A stretch of DNA of 37,580 nt from JBBSHE01 sp038253325 (GTDB taxonomy: Bacteria; Actinomycetota; Actinomycetes; Propionibacteriales; Nocardioidaceae), in assembly GCA_038253325.1 (NCBI GenBank), contig JBBSHE010000027.1:1-37580 (forward strand), read 5' to 3'. Below are positions 16,096 through 23,505 of the stretch, piece by piece. The position numbers were made by a program, and so were the translations under genes. The stretch's first letter is position 1. Each line of letters starts with the position of its first letter. The notes under the pieces were generated by a model. It had not been told where the DNA came from. It ran no database searches and worked only from the letters and a program-made list of their open reading frames with translations.

Positions 16096-16117
16096 CCGCT
16101 CCCGCCGGCGGGAGCGG
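16096..16117. repeat. 22-bp perfect palindrome
   Basis: CCGCTCCCGCC is followed directly by its reverse complement GGCGGGAGCGG. It lies in the gene-poor stretch after tRNA-Ala, near the point where two minus-strand protein-like frames meet. Confidence 0.85.
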
Positions 16118-16449
16118 CAGGCTCGGTCCAGCCCAGCGCGTACCCGCCGCTGCCGTCGATGTGCTTGGCGCGGTCACCCACGGCAAGCGTGGTGGGAATG
16201 TAGGGACGGGTCGCCTCGGCCGACCCGAAAATCACCAGGGTGACTGCGACAGCGAGGCGTCTCAGTCCATCGTGCGACGGCCGTCGGTCGTCGCCGGTTC
16301 CGTGAGAACATGACAGCTCCACAAATTCTGTTGCCGCGAGGCGGCGAGCCGATCGATCCATTTCACTGAACGACGGTCGAGGCCGTTGAGTGACAGGAGG
16401 CCCGTGGAACAAGGGGTTTCGGTCCGATGGAACTGTCGGCGGGGAGGTC

Positions 16450-16455
16450 TACGTT
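16450..16455 (+). promoter_or_regulatory. -10 box for the DUF222-HNH gene
   Basis: TACGTT ends 6 nt before ATG 16462, supporting that start and a leaderless transcript over the upstream in-frame ATG at 16390. Confidence 0.45.
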
Positions 16456-16461
16456 GGTGTC

Positions 16462-18009
16462 ATGTCAAGCAACGGCACCGCCTTCGTCGAACCGGCGGGG
16501 AGCGATCCCGCCGAGATGCTGGCTGCTATCCGTACCGCGGTCGCTGAGCTGGCGACCGTCGAGGTGTCGGCGACCGATCCGTTGGAGCTGGGGGAGCTGC
16601 TCGTTGCTGCGGAGGCGATCATCGATGCGCTGACCGGGACGGCGGCCAGCTGGACTCGGACGTTCAAAGAGGTGGATGGGCCACGGGCGGCGGGGTCGGC
16701 GTCGTTGGCTTCGTGGAGCCGTCAGCATCTGCGGGTGACCGCACGAGTGGCCCGGACGAGGGTGAAGGCGGCGCGCGCGCTGGACGCGTTGCCGAAGACG
16801 CGGGAGGCGCTGGAGTCTGGCCGGATCGGGTACGCCCACGCCGTCGAGCTGGGCGCGGGAGTGAGTCTCCTTAGTGCGGAGGTGATCCGCGAGTTCGAGG
16901 ACATCCTGCTCGATGTCGCTGAGACCTGCGATGCCGACGCGGTGAAGCGGGCCGTGTGGAAGCTGCGGGACGTGCTCGACCCGGACGCCGCTGACCAGGC
17001 ATATGTCGATCGCCTGAACAACCGGGATATCAGCGTCGCGGAGACGAACGGCGGGTTTGTGATCCGCGGGTTTGTCGACCCGGAGACCGGCGTGATGGTC
17101 AAGCAGGTTCTGTACGCCGGTGCCAAACCTGCCTCGGGCGACGACGACCGGACTTCGGGTCAGCGCCGAGTTGACGCGCTCCGCGAGATCTTTCGTTCGC
17201 ATCTTGACCATGGTTTGCCGACCGACCGCGGTGTTCGTCCGCACCTGTTTGTCACGATCAGCCTGGATCAGCTTCACCAGATCACCCGGGCCGGTGCCTA
17301 CGCCGGGCTTGCCGCGGACGCCGTCACCGGTAGGGTCGGCATCGGCCTGGAGCCGGCGACCTTGGACGGGTACGGCCCGATCACCTCCACGCTGGCCGCG
17401 AGACTGGCGTGCGACTGTGCGATCACCCCGGTGATCGTCGACAGAACCGGACCGTTCCCGAACGTGCTCGACGTCGGACGCACTCGACGGCTGGCGACGT
17501 TGAAGCAGCGGGAGGCTATCCGGATCCAGCAGGGCGGACGCTGTTTCAACCCTGGTTGCGACAGCACACATCTGGAGATTCATCATCTGATCCGCTGGTC
17601 GCTGGGTGGTAACACCGACCTGAACGGTCTGCGCGGCTACTGCACCCGATGCCACCACCTGATTCACGCAGGGATGTTGGCCGTGAAGCGGGACGAGGCG
17701 GGCGACTGGCGGCACTATGACTTCCGGACCAGGGAAATCGTCGACCACCGCCGACGTGTCGAGACGGCCACCGACGGCTACCTCGCCCGCCTCGCCGCAG
17801 AGCGTCGCGCAGAGCGTTGCACCGCCGGCCGACGTCCCGGGATCGAGAAGCAGCTCACGCATTACCTGACGGATCTTCACCCCCGCGAGCCGCGAGCGAC
17901 CTGTGCCGACCTCCACACCCGCGCCATCAGCCACCTGGCTGCCAGCCATCGCATCCGTCGACATGTCCGCATCTACTACCAACCGAAGCAAGACCCCGAC
18001 CCACCCTGA
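16462..18009 (+). CDS. DUF222 and HNH endonuclease domain protein (13E12 family)
   Basis: This is a 515-residue protein with an N-terminal helical DUF222 domain (about residues 20-330) and a C-terminal HNH nuclease domain. The latter is seen as LEIHHLIRWSLGGNTDLNGLRGYCTRCHHLIHAG, with paired cysteines in CFNPGC and CTRCH as likely zinc ligands. It belongs to the REP13E12-type family, which is present in many divergent copies in actinobacterial genomes. The family's role is not established; selfish or repeat-associated activity has been suggested. The nuclease motif residues look intact. It sits alone downstream of a gene-poor stretch and tRNA-Ala and converges on galE. Confidence 0.9.
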   Translation: MSSNGTAFVEPAGSDPAEMLAAIRTAVAELATVEVSATDPLELGELLVAAEAIIDALTGTAASWTRTFKEVDGPRAAGSASLASWSRQHLRVTARVARTRVKAARALDALPKTREALESGRIGYAHAVELGAGVSLLSAEVIREFEDILLDVAETCDADAVKRAVWKLRDVLDPDAADQAYVDRLNNRDISVAETNGGFVIRGFVDPETGVMVKQVLYAGAKPASGDDDRTSGQRRVDALREIFRSHLDHGLPTDRGVRPHLFVTISLDQLHQITRAGAYAGLAADAVTGRVGIGLEPATLDGYGPITSTLAARLACDCAITPVIVDRTGPFPNVLDVGRTRRLATLKQREAIRIQQGGRCFNPGCDSTHLEIHHLIRWSLGGNTDLNGLRGYCTRCHHLIHAGMLAVKRDEAGDWRHYDFRTREIVDHRRRVETATDGYLARLAAERRAERCTAGRRPGIEKQLTHYLTDLHPREPRATCADLHTRAISHLAASHRIRRHVRIYYQPKQDPDPP

Positions 18010-18152
18010 GTGGCTGCGCGCCAATTGACTGGGGTCGGTCGGGCGCACCGGGCAACGAACCGCGAGTGACTCGGCGAGCCGGACGAGTTCGTCGACGGTC
18101 GAAATCGGGTCGACATAGTGCGCGACCAGCGATCCGATCGCGGCGAGCGCCG

Positions 18153-19154
18153 CTAACCCACAAGGACGGAGTCGCGCCGGTCGGCCCAGGCCAGGGCGGA
18201 CTCGATCGCCTGGTCGAGCGACAGCTCCGTACGCCAGTCGAGCAGCTCGTTGGCCTTGTCGACCAGTGCATACGCGCCGATGGCGTCGCCCGGGCGCGGC
18301 GGCCCTTCGACGGTCGGGACCGGACGGCCGAGGACGCGCTGGAATGCGTCGACCAGCTCGCGCACCGTCACGCCATTCCCGGTCCCGAGGTTGATCACGG
18401 TGCTGGGCCCACCGACCGAGCGGAGCACGTCGTCGAACTTCTCGACGGCGGTCACATGCGCGTTCGCGAGATCCCACACATGGATGTAGTCACGGATCCC
18501 GGTGCCGTCGGGTGTCGGGTGACGCGTCCCGGTGATCACGAACGCCGGGATCTCGCCCCGCGCGGCGAGCACCAGCCGGCCGAGCACATGGCTCGGTGTC
18601 TTGGATGCGACGCCGACGGACACGTCCGGGTCGGAACCGACCGGGTTGAAGTACCGCAAGATGATGGCACGAAGATCTGTGGCGGCCGCGATGTCCTCGA
18701 GCGCCAGCTCCATGACCCGTTTCGTACGTGCATACGGCGACGAAGGGTCGAGTGGTGACTCCTCGCTCACCGCGAACCCGTCGCCCGGTGCGTACAGCGA
18801 CGCCGACGACGAGAAGACGATCCTGGTCAAACCCTGCACGACGAGCTCGTCGAACAGCTCGAGTGACTTGGTGACGTTGTCGCGGTAGTACTCGTACGGA
18901 TGTGCCACGGACTCGGGGACGATGATGCGTGCCGCCATGTGGATCGTGGCGTCGATGTCCGGATGGTCGTCGGCGATCTTCCTCAGCAGCGGACGGTCGG
19001 CGATGTCGCCGTGATAGAACGGCCGGCCCCGGACGAACTCGGCCCGGCCGGTGATGAGCGAGTCCAGGACGACGGCCTGGTGACCGGCTTGTTCCAGTGC
19101 CCTGACGGTCGTACTTCCGATGTAGCCGGCACCGCCGGTCACGAGGATCTTCAT
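18153..19154 (-). CDS. galE: UDP-glucose 4-epimerase
   Basis: This is an NAD-dependent extended-SDR enzyme that interconverts UDP-glucose and UDP-galactose, supplying sugar nucleotides for surface glycans. The protein has 333 residues beginning MKILVTGGAGYIGS (GxxGxxG). The catalytic Ser lies in VFSSSASLY and YxxxK in SPYARTKR. RYFNPVGSDPD and GTGIRDYIHVWDLA are typical GalE blocks. I choose ATG 19154 over the upstream in-frame codon at 19187 because TGGAGY then falls at the normal distance. A TACGAT box lies 8 nt upstream. It could feed the polysaccharide locus that begins 4 kb away. Other UDP-sugar epimerase activities are possible. Confidence 0.9.
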   Translation of the reverse strand: MKILVTGGAGYIGSTTVRALEQAGHQAVVLDSLITGRAEFVRGRPFYHGDIADRPLLRKIADDHPDIDATIHMAARIIVPESVAHPYEYYRDNVTKSLELFDELVVQGLTRIVFSSSASLYAPGDGFAVSEESPLDPSSPYARTKRVMELALEDIAAATDLRAIILRYFNPVGSDPDVSVGVASKTPSHVLGRLVLAARGEIPAFVITGTRHPTPDGTGIRDYIHVWDLANAHVTAVEKFDDVLRSVGGPSTVINLGTGNGVTVRELVDAFQRVLGRPVPTVEGPPRPGDAIGAYALVDKANELLDWRTELSLDQAIESALAWADRRDSVLVG

Positions 19155-19262
19155 GACCCGTGATCGTAACGGCCGGTCCTTTGGCATTGTTCAGGACGGT
19201 GGGGAACCGAGATGTGCTGGACTTCCGTCTGTGGTCGTTGTACGACACGTCCTGGAGGTTCG

Positions 19263-19844
19263 ATGACTTGCGGCAGCTCAACGTGGCGTCTGGGGCTGGT
19301 GGCGCTCGGGCTGGTTCTCGCAATGGCGGCGTGCGGCGGTACGGACGGGTCCGGCAGGAAGGACACCACGACGACGATCAAGCTCACCGGACTTCAGCTG
19401 GAGCTGACCCTTCCCGACTCGATGCGTCTGACGTCGATCAGTGACGGCTCGGCGGAGGCTCCGCGGATCGGCTGTCAGATCGAGGCGGCGTCCTTCGACT
19501 ACGGATCGTCGTTCGCGGTGGAAGCCGTCCCGTCGGCCTGTGACATCCACAACGGTGGAACGGGGAACGGTTACCACGGGCACTACCGGACCGTCGCCGA
19601 CGTACCCACGAACCCACGGCTGACCGCGCTCCGGCTGTCGATCGGCGACGCGCAGGTGTTCGAGCAACCGTATTTCGAGTGCACCAACTCGTGCCACCAC
19701 TACACCGATCGGATCGCGATCGTCACGCTGCGGCATCCGACCGACAGCGAGCACCCGACGATCGTCCTTCGCACGGACACCCGGTCCCTTGGCGAGAGTC
19801 AGTTCGAGCACGTTCTTTACGGCCTGTCCTCACCGTCTGGGTGA
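19263..19844 (+). CDS. Putative secreted lipoprotein
   Basis: This is a 193-residue protein with a signal peptide MTCGSSTWRLGLVALGLVLA and a lipobox-like AMAAC before CGG, so it is probably anchored on the outer face of the membrane. Four further cysteines in the mature part (GCQIE, SACDI, FECTNSCHH) could form two disulfides. No family is recognised. ATG 19263 is preceded by TGGAGG about 6 nt away. It is divergent from galE with a 108-bp gap and convergent with the QueA-like gene. Confidence 0.7.
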   Translation: MTCGSSTWRLGLVALGLVLAMAACGGTDGSGRKDTTTTIKLTGLQLELTLPDSMRLTSISDGSAEAPRIGCQIEAASFDYGSSFAVEAVPSACDIHNGGTGNGYHGHYRTVADVPTNPRLTALRLSIGDAQVFEQPYFECTNSCHHYTDRIAIVTLRHPTDSEHPTIVLRTDTRSLGESQFEHVLYGLSSPSG

Positions 19845-19884
19845 GCGCCGTCCGGACTCGAGCGGTACGCGTCCCGGCGTCGGC

Positions 19885-21015
19885 TCAGGCCGGCAGCAGC
19901 AGGCAGCTGTCGCCGAACTCATGCCACCGGTAACCCTCGGCAACGGCCGCTCGGTACGCCGTGCGTACCAGGTCCGCTCCGGCCACCGCTTCGAGGAGCA
20001 GCAGATGGGAGGCACCGGGTTCGTGCCATCCGGTGATCAGTCCGTCAACCACCCGGGCCGGTCGGTCCGGACCGAGGACGAGCTCGGTCCACCCACTCCC
20101 CGCTGTGACCATGCCGGACTCGTCGGCCACGGTCTCCAGCGCACGGGCGACGGTGGTGCCCACGGCGACGACCCGATGACCTGATGCTCGGGTCGAGTTC
20201 ACGATCCGGGCGGTGTCGGCGGTCACGACGTACGGCTCGGCCATGGGCGGCTCGCCCGGCTCGAACGACGAAACGCCGGTGTGCAGCGTGATCGGGGCGA
20301 TCGTGACTCCGGCAGTGACGAGGTCGACAACCACCTCGGGACTGAATGGTCGAGCGGCGCTCGGCATCTCCGCGCTTCCCGGGTGGCGAGCGAACACGGT
20401 CTGGTATGCCCACAATGGCCAACGCTCCGGGACATAGCCGTACGCGATCGGGCGACCGACCCGGTTCAGGTAGTCGTGAACGGGGTCGGCAAGCTGCTCG
20501 GGGCGACCCACCCAGAGCCGGGTCGTCGTCGCGGTGGCCGCATACGGCCGGACGAGTCGAAGAACCACGCCCTCCGGGAGCTTCAGGAGCTCGCCCGAGG
20601 ACGCATCGGTCACCGGGCCGGTCGCGCCGACTGGCGGCCGGATCTCGACGACCCAAGAGCCGTCGTCCTGAACCGACGCGACGTGGGCAGTGACGACGTG
20701 GGCAGTGACGGCGCGGCCGTCGGCGCGGCGCCCTTCGAGCGCGGCGGCAAGCGTGGCCGACGTGTTGACCACGACGACGTCACCGGCGTTCAGGAAGGCG
20801 GCGAGCCGGTGAAACGTCGTGTGCATCGTCCCCGTCGATGCGGCCACCAGGAGGCGGACCTCGTCGCGACCGAGACCGCGAGCCTCCGGGGGTTCAGAGG
20901 CAGCGGCGTCGGCCGGCAGCGAGAACCATCCGGGCGCCGCTCCGTCCGCGGTGAGTGTCAGCTTGTCCGAGAACCATTTCGCCGCACCGGTCGGCCGGAG
21001 CGTACGCGCCTTCAT
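19885..21015 (-). CDS. QueA-like S-adenosylmethionine:tRNA ribosyltransferase-isomerase homologue
   Basis: This is a 376-residue protein of the QueA fold. Recognisable blocks include GDVVVVNTSATLAAAL, YGYVPERWPLWAYQTVFARHPGSAEMPSA, ITLHTGVSSFEPGE, VAVGTTVARALE and DGLITGWHEPGASHLLLL. Canonical QueA adds a ribosyl group from SAM to preQ1 in tRNA during queuosine synthesis. The usual NDTR and TNFHLP motifs are here NTSA and TGWHEP, so this may be a functional offshoot. It overlaps the upstream SDR gene by ATGA and shares its MerR-type promoter. A 15-bp tandem duplication encodes VTAHV twice. Confidence 0.8.
   Translation of the reverse strand: MKARTLRPTGAAKWFSDKLTLTADGAAPGWFSLPADAAASEPPEARGLGRDEVRLLVAASTGTMHTTFHRLAAFLNAGDVVVVNTSATLAAALEGRRADGRAVTAHVVTAHVASVQDDGSWVVEIRPPVGATGPVTDASSGELLKLPEGVVLRLVRPYAATATTTRLWVGRPEQLADPVHDYLNRVGRPIAYGYVPERWPLWAYQTVFARHPGSAEMPSAARPFSPEVVVDLVTAGVTIAPITLHTGVSSFEPGEPPMAEPYVVTADTARIVNSTRASGHRVVAVGTTVARALETVADESGMVTAGSGWTELVLGPDRPARVVDGLITGWHEPGASHLLLLEAVAGADLVRTAYRAAVAEGYRWHEFGDSCLLLPA
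20681..20710. repeat. 15-bp in-frame duplication in the QueA-like gene
   Basis: Positions 20681-20695 and 20696-20710 are identical (ACGTGGGCAGTGACG). They encode a repeated VTAHV on the minus strand. Confidence 0.9.
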
Positions 21016-21704
21016 CGCCCGGTTCCGGCGGACGCGAACTCCGCTGCGCGGTAGCGACCCCTCGGCGGTCGTTGCTCGACCAACTGGAGGAACCGGGGGA
21101 CGACCGACTCGGGTTCCGGACGGTCGGAGATGTCCTCACCGGGGAACGCCTGTTGGTGCATGGCGGTTCGCATGTCACCGGGATCGAACGCGTACACCTT
21201 GAGCGTGGGTTGCTCCTCGCCGAGGATGCGGGTCAGGTGGTCGAGGGCGGCCTTCGAAGAGCCGTAGCCACCCCAACCTTCGTAGGCCTCGACCGCCGCG
21301 TCCGAGCTGACGTTCACGATCATCCCTTCGGCGGCCAACAGCCAGGGAAGGGTGACCTGGATGATTCGGAGGGGAGCGAGCAGATTCGTCTCGTAGACCT
21401 GGCGGAGCTCATCGAGCGGGTAGTCGGCGAGGCCGGGCTGCGGGCTCGGCCCTAGGTGGCTGGCGTTGTTCACGAGCAGGTCGAGCCGGCCGTGGTCACG
21501 TACCGCCTCGGACAGCCGCCGGACATGAGCGGGATCGGTGACATCGCCTGCAATGACGCTGGCATCGGCGAGCCCGTCGGCGGCCGCCCGCAGCATCGAC
21601 GCGTTCCGCGCATCCAGGATGAGCGACCAGCCAGCCCCGCCCAGGGCGGCGGCGATCGCCGCCCCCAGACCGCGAGACGCGCCGGTGACGAGTGCGACGG
21701 GCAT
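21012..21704 (-). CDS. Short-chain dehydrogenase/reductase
   Basis: This is a 230-residue classical SDR. The cofactor motif TGASRGLG is at residues 7-14, with DVTD, LVNNAS and the catalytic Ser in VNVSSDAAVE. The active-site YxxxK is GYGSSKAAL, and DPGDMRTAM follows. ARN after the second strand leaves NAD/NADP preference open. The substrate is unknown. AGGAG lies a few bases before ATG 21704. It is the first gene of a two-gene operon with the QueA-like gene (ATGA overlap), controlled by the SoxR-box-like promoter at 21737-21767. Control by a redox or electrophile sensor would fit a detoxifying reductase. Confidence 0.9.
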   Translation of the reverse strand: MPVALVTGASRGLGAAIAAALGGAGWSLILDARNASMLRAAADGLADASVIAGDVTDPAHVRRLSEAVRDHGRLDLLVNNASHLGPSPQPGLADYPLDELRQVYETNLLAPLRIIQVTLPWLLAAEGMIVNVSSDAAVEAYEGWGGYGSSKAALDHLTRILGEEQPTLKVYAFDPGDMRTAMHQQAFPGEDISDRPEPESVVPRFLQLVEQRPPRGRYRAAEFASAGTGR

Positions 21705-21736
21705 GGTGTTCTCCTCTGTCTTGTTGCCGTTCCGTC

Positions 21737-21767
21737 AGCATGCAACCTCAAGGTCACTTGAGGTCAA
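21737..21767 (-). promoter_or_regulatory. MerR-type promoter with SoxR-box-like operator
   Basis: On the minus strand, TTGACC and CATGCT are separated by an over-long 19-bp spacer. The spacer region carries the palindrome ACCTCAAG-GTCA-CTTGAGGT (21745-21764). Long 19-20 bp spacers with a centred palindrome are the hallmark of MerR-family activators. CCTCAAG-N4-CTTGAGG matches the SoxR box described in E. coli and Streptomyces. It drives the SDR/QueA-like operon. The regulator gene is not in this window. Confidence 0.75.
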
Positions 21768-21849
21768 GGATGAGCTGTGAGGCTCCGCTGCCAAGGAACC
21801 GACCGCCGGCCGGATGCGTCCCTTCGGCGGACCCGCGAAAGGACCGAGG

Positions 21850-23100
21850 ATGAAGTCTCGACCCCTGACCGCCGCTGCCTGTGTGGCCGTCCTGGTGACG
21901 CTCGTTGGCTGCGGTGACACCCACGCCCCACGTGCATCGATGCCGGATGAGCTCAGGGCCAAGGGCGTCGACAGAGTTGTCGCGGACACGAGCCTTGATT
22001 TCTCGACGCTCGCCGACGGCAACCGTCGGCTCGGTTATGCCCTGGTGCGTCACGTACCGCGCTCCGACGCCAACGTCGTCGTCTCGCCGTTGAGCCTGTC
22101 GTACGCGATGGCGATGGTTCGCGAGGGCTCGGCCGGCAAGACCGCCAGCCAGATGGACCGGACGCTCGGCTTGCCATCGACCGGGCGTGGCCAGCTCTAC
22201 AACGGGCTCAGCGGGTCTCTTGGCCGGGCCAACAGCAACCTGGTCGAGGTCCGGCTCACCGACGGCGTGTTCGTCGACAAGCGGCTGCCGGTCGTGGCGG
22301 GCTACCTCGACACCCTGGCCCGGTACTACGGTGCCGGCGTCGAGCAGACCACGTTCCCGAGCCCGGCGCTCGATCAGATCAACGGGTGGGTGGACAACCA
22401 CACGTCCGGCCGGATCCCACACCTGCTCGACCACCTCGACCCGGACGCGCGGATGGCCCTGGTCAACACGCTGTACCTGAAGGCGAGATGGGCGGTGCCG
22501 TTCGATCCCGACAAGACCGAGAACGGTGCGTTCCATGCGACCCCGCGGCGCTCTCAGATCGTGCACATGATGGCGTTGACGAGCAGCGTGCCGTACGCCG
22601 CCGGACCCGGTTGGCAGGTGATCGCGCTGCCGTACGCAGGTGGGAGGCTGTCGATGTGGATCATGCTCCCGGGAGCGGGCATGGACCCGGCAACGCTACT
22701 CACCAGCGCCGCGATGGCATCAGAACAGCAGGCGATGAGCGCGCAAACGGTCGACATCGAGCTGCCGAGGTGGAGCATCGACACCAGTGCAGCGCTGAAA
22801 CCGGTTCTCGAGCAGCTGGGGATGTCGGACGCGTTCGACCCGAGCCGGGCCGACTTCTCCAAGATGTCGCCGGAACGCTTGTTCATCGCCACGGTCGCGC
22901 AACAGGCCAGCATCACGGTCGGCGAGAAGGGGACCGAGGCGGCCGCCGCCACCGCGGTCGTCATGAAGCCCGGTGCGGGTCAGGTCCAGCCGAACCCGTC
23001 CTTCACCGCAGACCACCCGTTCGCCTTCGCAGTCGTCGACAATGCCTCCGGGGTTCCGCTCTTCGAAGGGACGGTCGCTCACCCGACTACCGTCGGATGA
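21850..23100 (+). CDS. Serpin-family lipoprotein (serine protease inhibitor)
   Basis: This is a 416-residue serpin with a lipoprotein signal (lipobox LVGC, C21), so it is probably displayed outside the cell. The fold is complete. NVVVSPLSLSYAMAMV, ALVNTLYLKARWAVPF and the C-terminal signature FTADHPFAFAVVDN are all present. The reactive-loop hinge E359-K-G-T-E-A-A-A-A-T368 fits the inhibitory consensus, so it should be able to trap a protease. The loop after it (AVVMKPGAGQVQ) does not reveal the target. The start ATG 21850 has a purine-rich site upstream. The gene ends exactly where the convergent metallopeptidase gene ends. Bacterial serpins are patchily distributed. Confidence 0.92.
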   Translation: MKSRPLTAAACVAVLVTLVGCGDTHAPRASMPDELRAKGVDRVVADTSLDFSTLADGNRRLGYALVRHVPRSDANVVVSPLSLSYAMAMVREGSAGKTASQMDRTLGLPSTGRGQLYNGLSGSLGRANSNLVEVRLTDGVFVDKRLPVVAGYLDTLARYYGAGVEQTTFPSPALDQINGWVDNHTSGRIPHLLDHLDPDARMALVNTLYLKARWAVPFDPDKTENGAFHATPRRSQIVHMMALTSSVPYAAGPGWQVIALPYAGGRLSMWIMLPGAGMDPATLLTSAAMASEQQAMSAQTVDIELPRWSIDTSAALKPVLEQLGMSDAFDPSRADFSKMSPERLFIATVAQQASITVGEKGTEAAAATAVVMKPGAGQVQPNPSFTADHPFAFAVVDNASGVPLFEGTVAHPTTVG

Positions 23101-23454
23101 TTACGCGTACCCGAGGTCGTGCAGCCTGGCATCGTCGATCCCGAAGTGGTGGGCGATCTCGTGGACGACCGTGATCTCGATCTCCTCGACCACCGCGTCT
23201 GGTGTGTCGGAGATCGCCAGGATCGGATTCCTGAAGATGCTGATCCGGTCGGGCAGCACGCCGGCGTAGGCCGTCGTGCGGTCGGTGAGCGGGATCCCCT
23301 CGTAGACTCCGAGCAGATCGCGGGGCTCACCCGGCGGGGGGTCGTCGAGGACGAAGATGGCGACGTTGTCCATCATCGACGACAGCTCGACCGGGATGCC
23401 GTCGAGCGCGCGGGATACGAGCTCCTCGAAATCGGGTCGATCGATATGGATCAC
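23101..23454 (-). CDS. Zincin-like metallopeptidase family protein (DUF1025 type)
   Basis: This is a small 117-residue minimal zincin. The motif VVHEIAHHFGIDDARLHDLGY contains HExxH and a downstream acidic/His region for zinc binding. RPDFEELVSRALDGIP and FVLDDPPPGEPRDLLGVYEGIPLT are typical of the PF06262 family, which is common in actinobacteria. Its substrates are unknown. GTG 23454 is chosen because VIHIDRPDFEEL starts the conserved region; a GAGG element lies about 10 nt upstream. Its stop codon abuts that of the serpin gene with no gap. Confidence 0.88.
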   Translation of the reverse strand: MIHIDRPDFEELVSRALDGIPVELSSMMDNVAIFVLDDPPPGEPRDLLGVYEGIPLTDRTTAYAGVLPDRISIFRNPILAISDTPDAVVEEIEITVVHEIAHHFGIDDARLHDLGYA

Positions 23455-23505
23455 GGCGCCATCCTCGCATCCGATGGGCGGCGTGCAGTTGAGAAGTAAT
23501 GGACG

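Larger units (their letters stand above)
15768..16461. other. Long stretch without a convincing gene
   Basis: About 0.7 kb between tRNA-Ala and the DUF222 gene has no ORF I can support. On the minus strand, two frames read in succession (about 16350 to 15990) give protein-like text. One includes TRPYIPTTLAVGDRAKHIDG and the other VLDGPPAAHAYALLTGRAS, which faintly recalls the C-terminal part of mycothiol-dependent maleylpyruvate-isomerase-type proteins. The frame change falls near a perfect palindrome at 16096-16117. This could be a decayed gene, but the evidence is weak. Confidence 0.4.

Noticed and set aside
16465..18477. 670-codon minus-strand frame antisense to the DUF222 gene and galE end
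   Set aside because: It spans two real genes and has no domain. The protein-like patch near 18030-18170 has no start, stop or family support.
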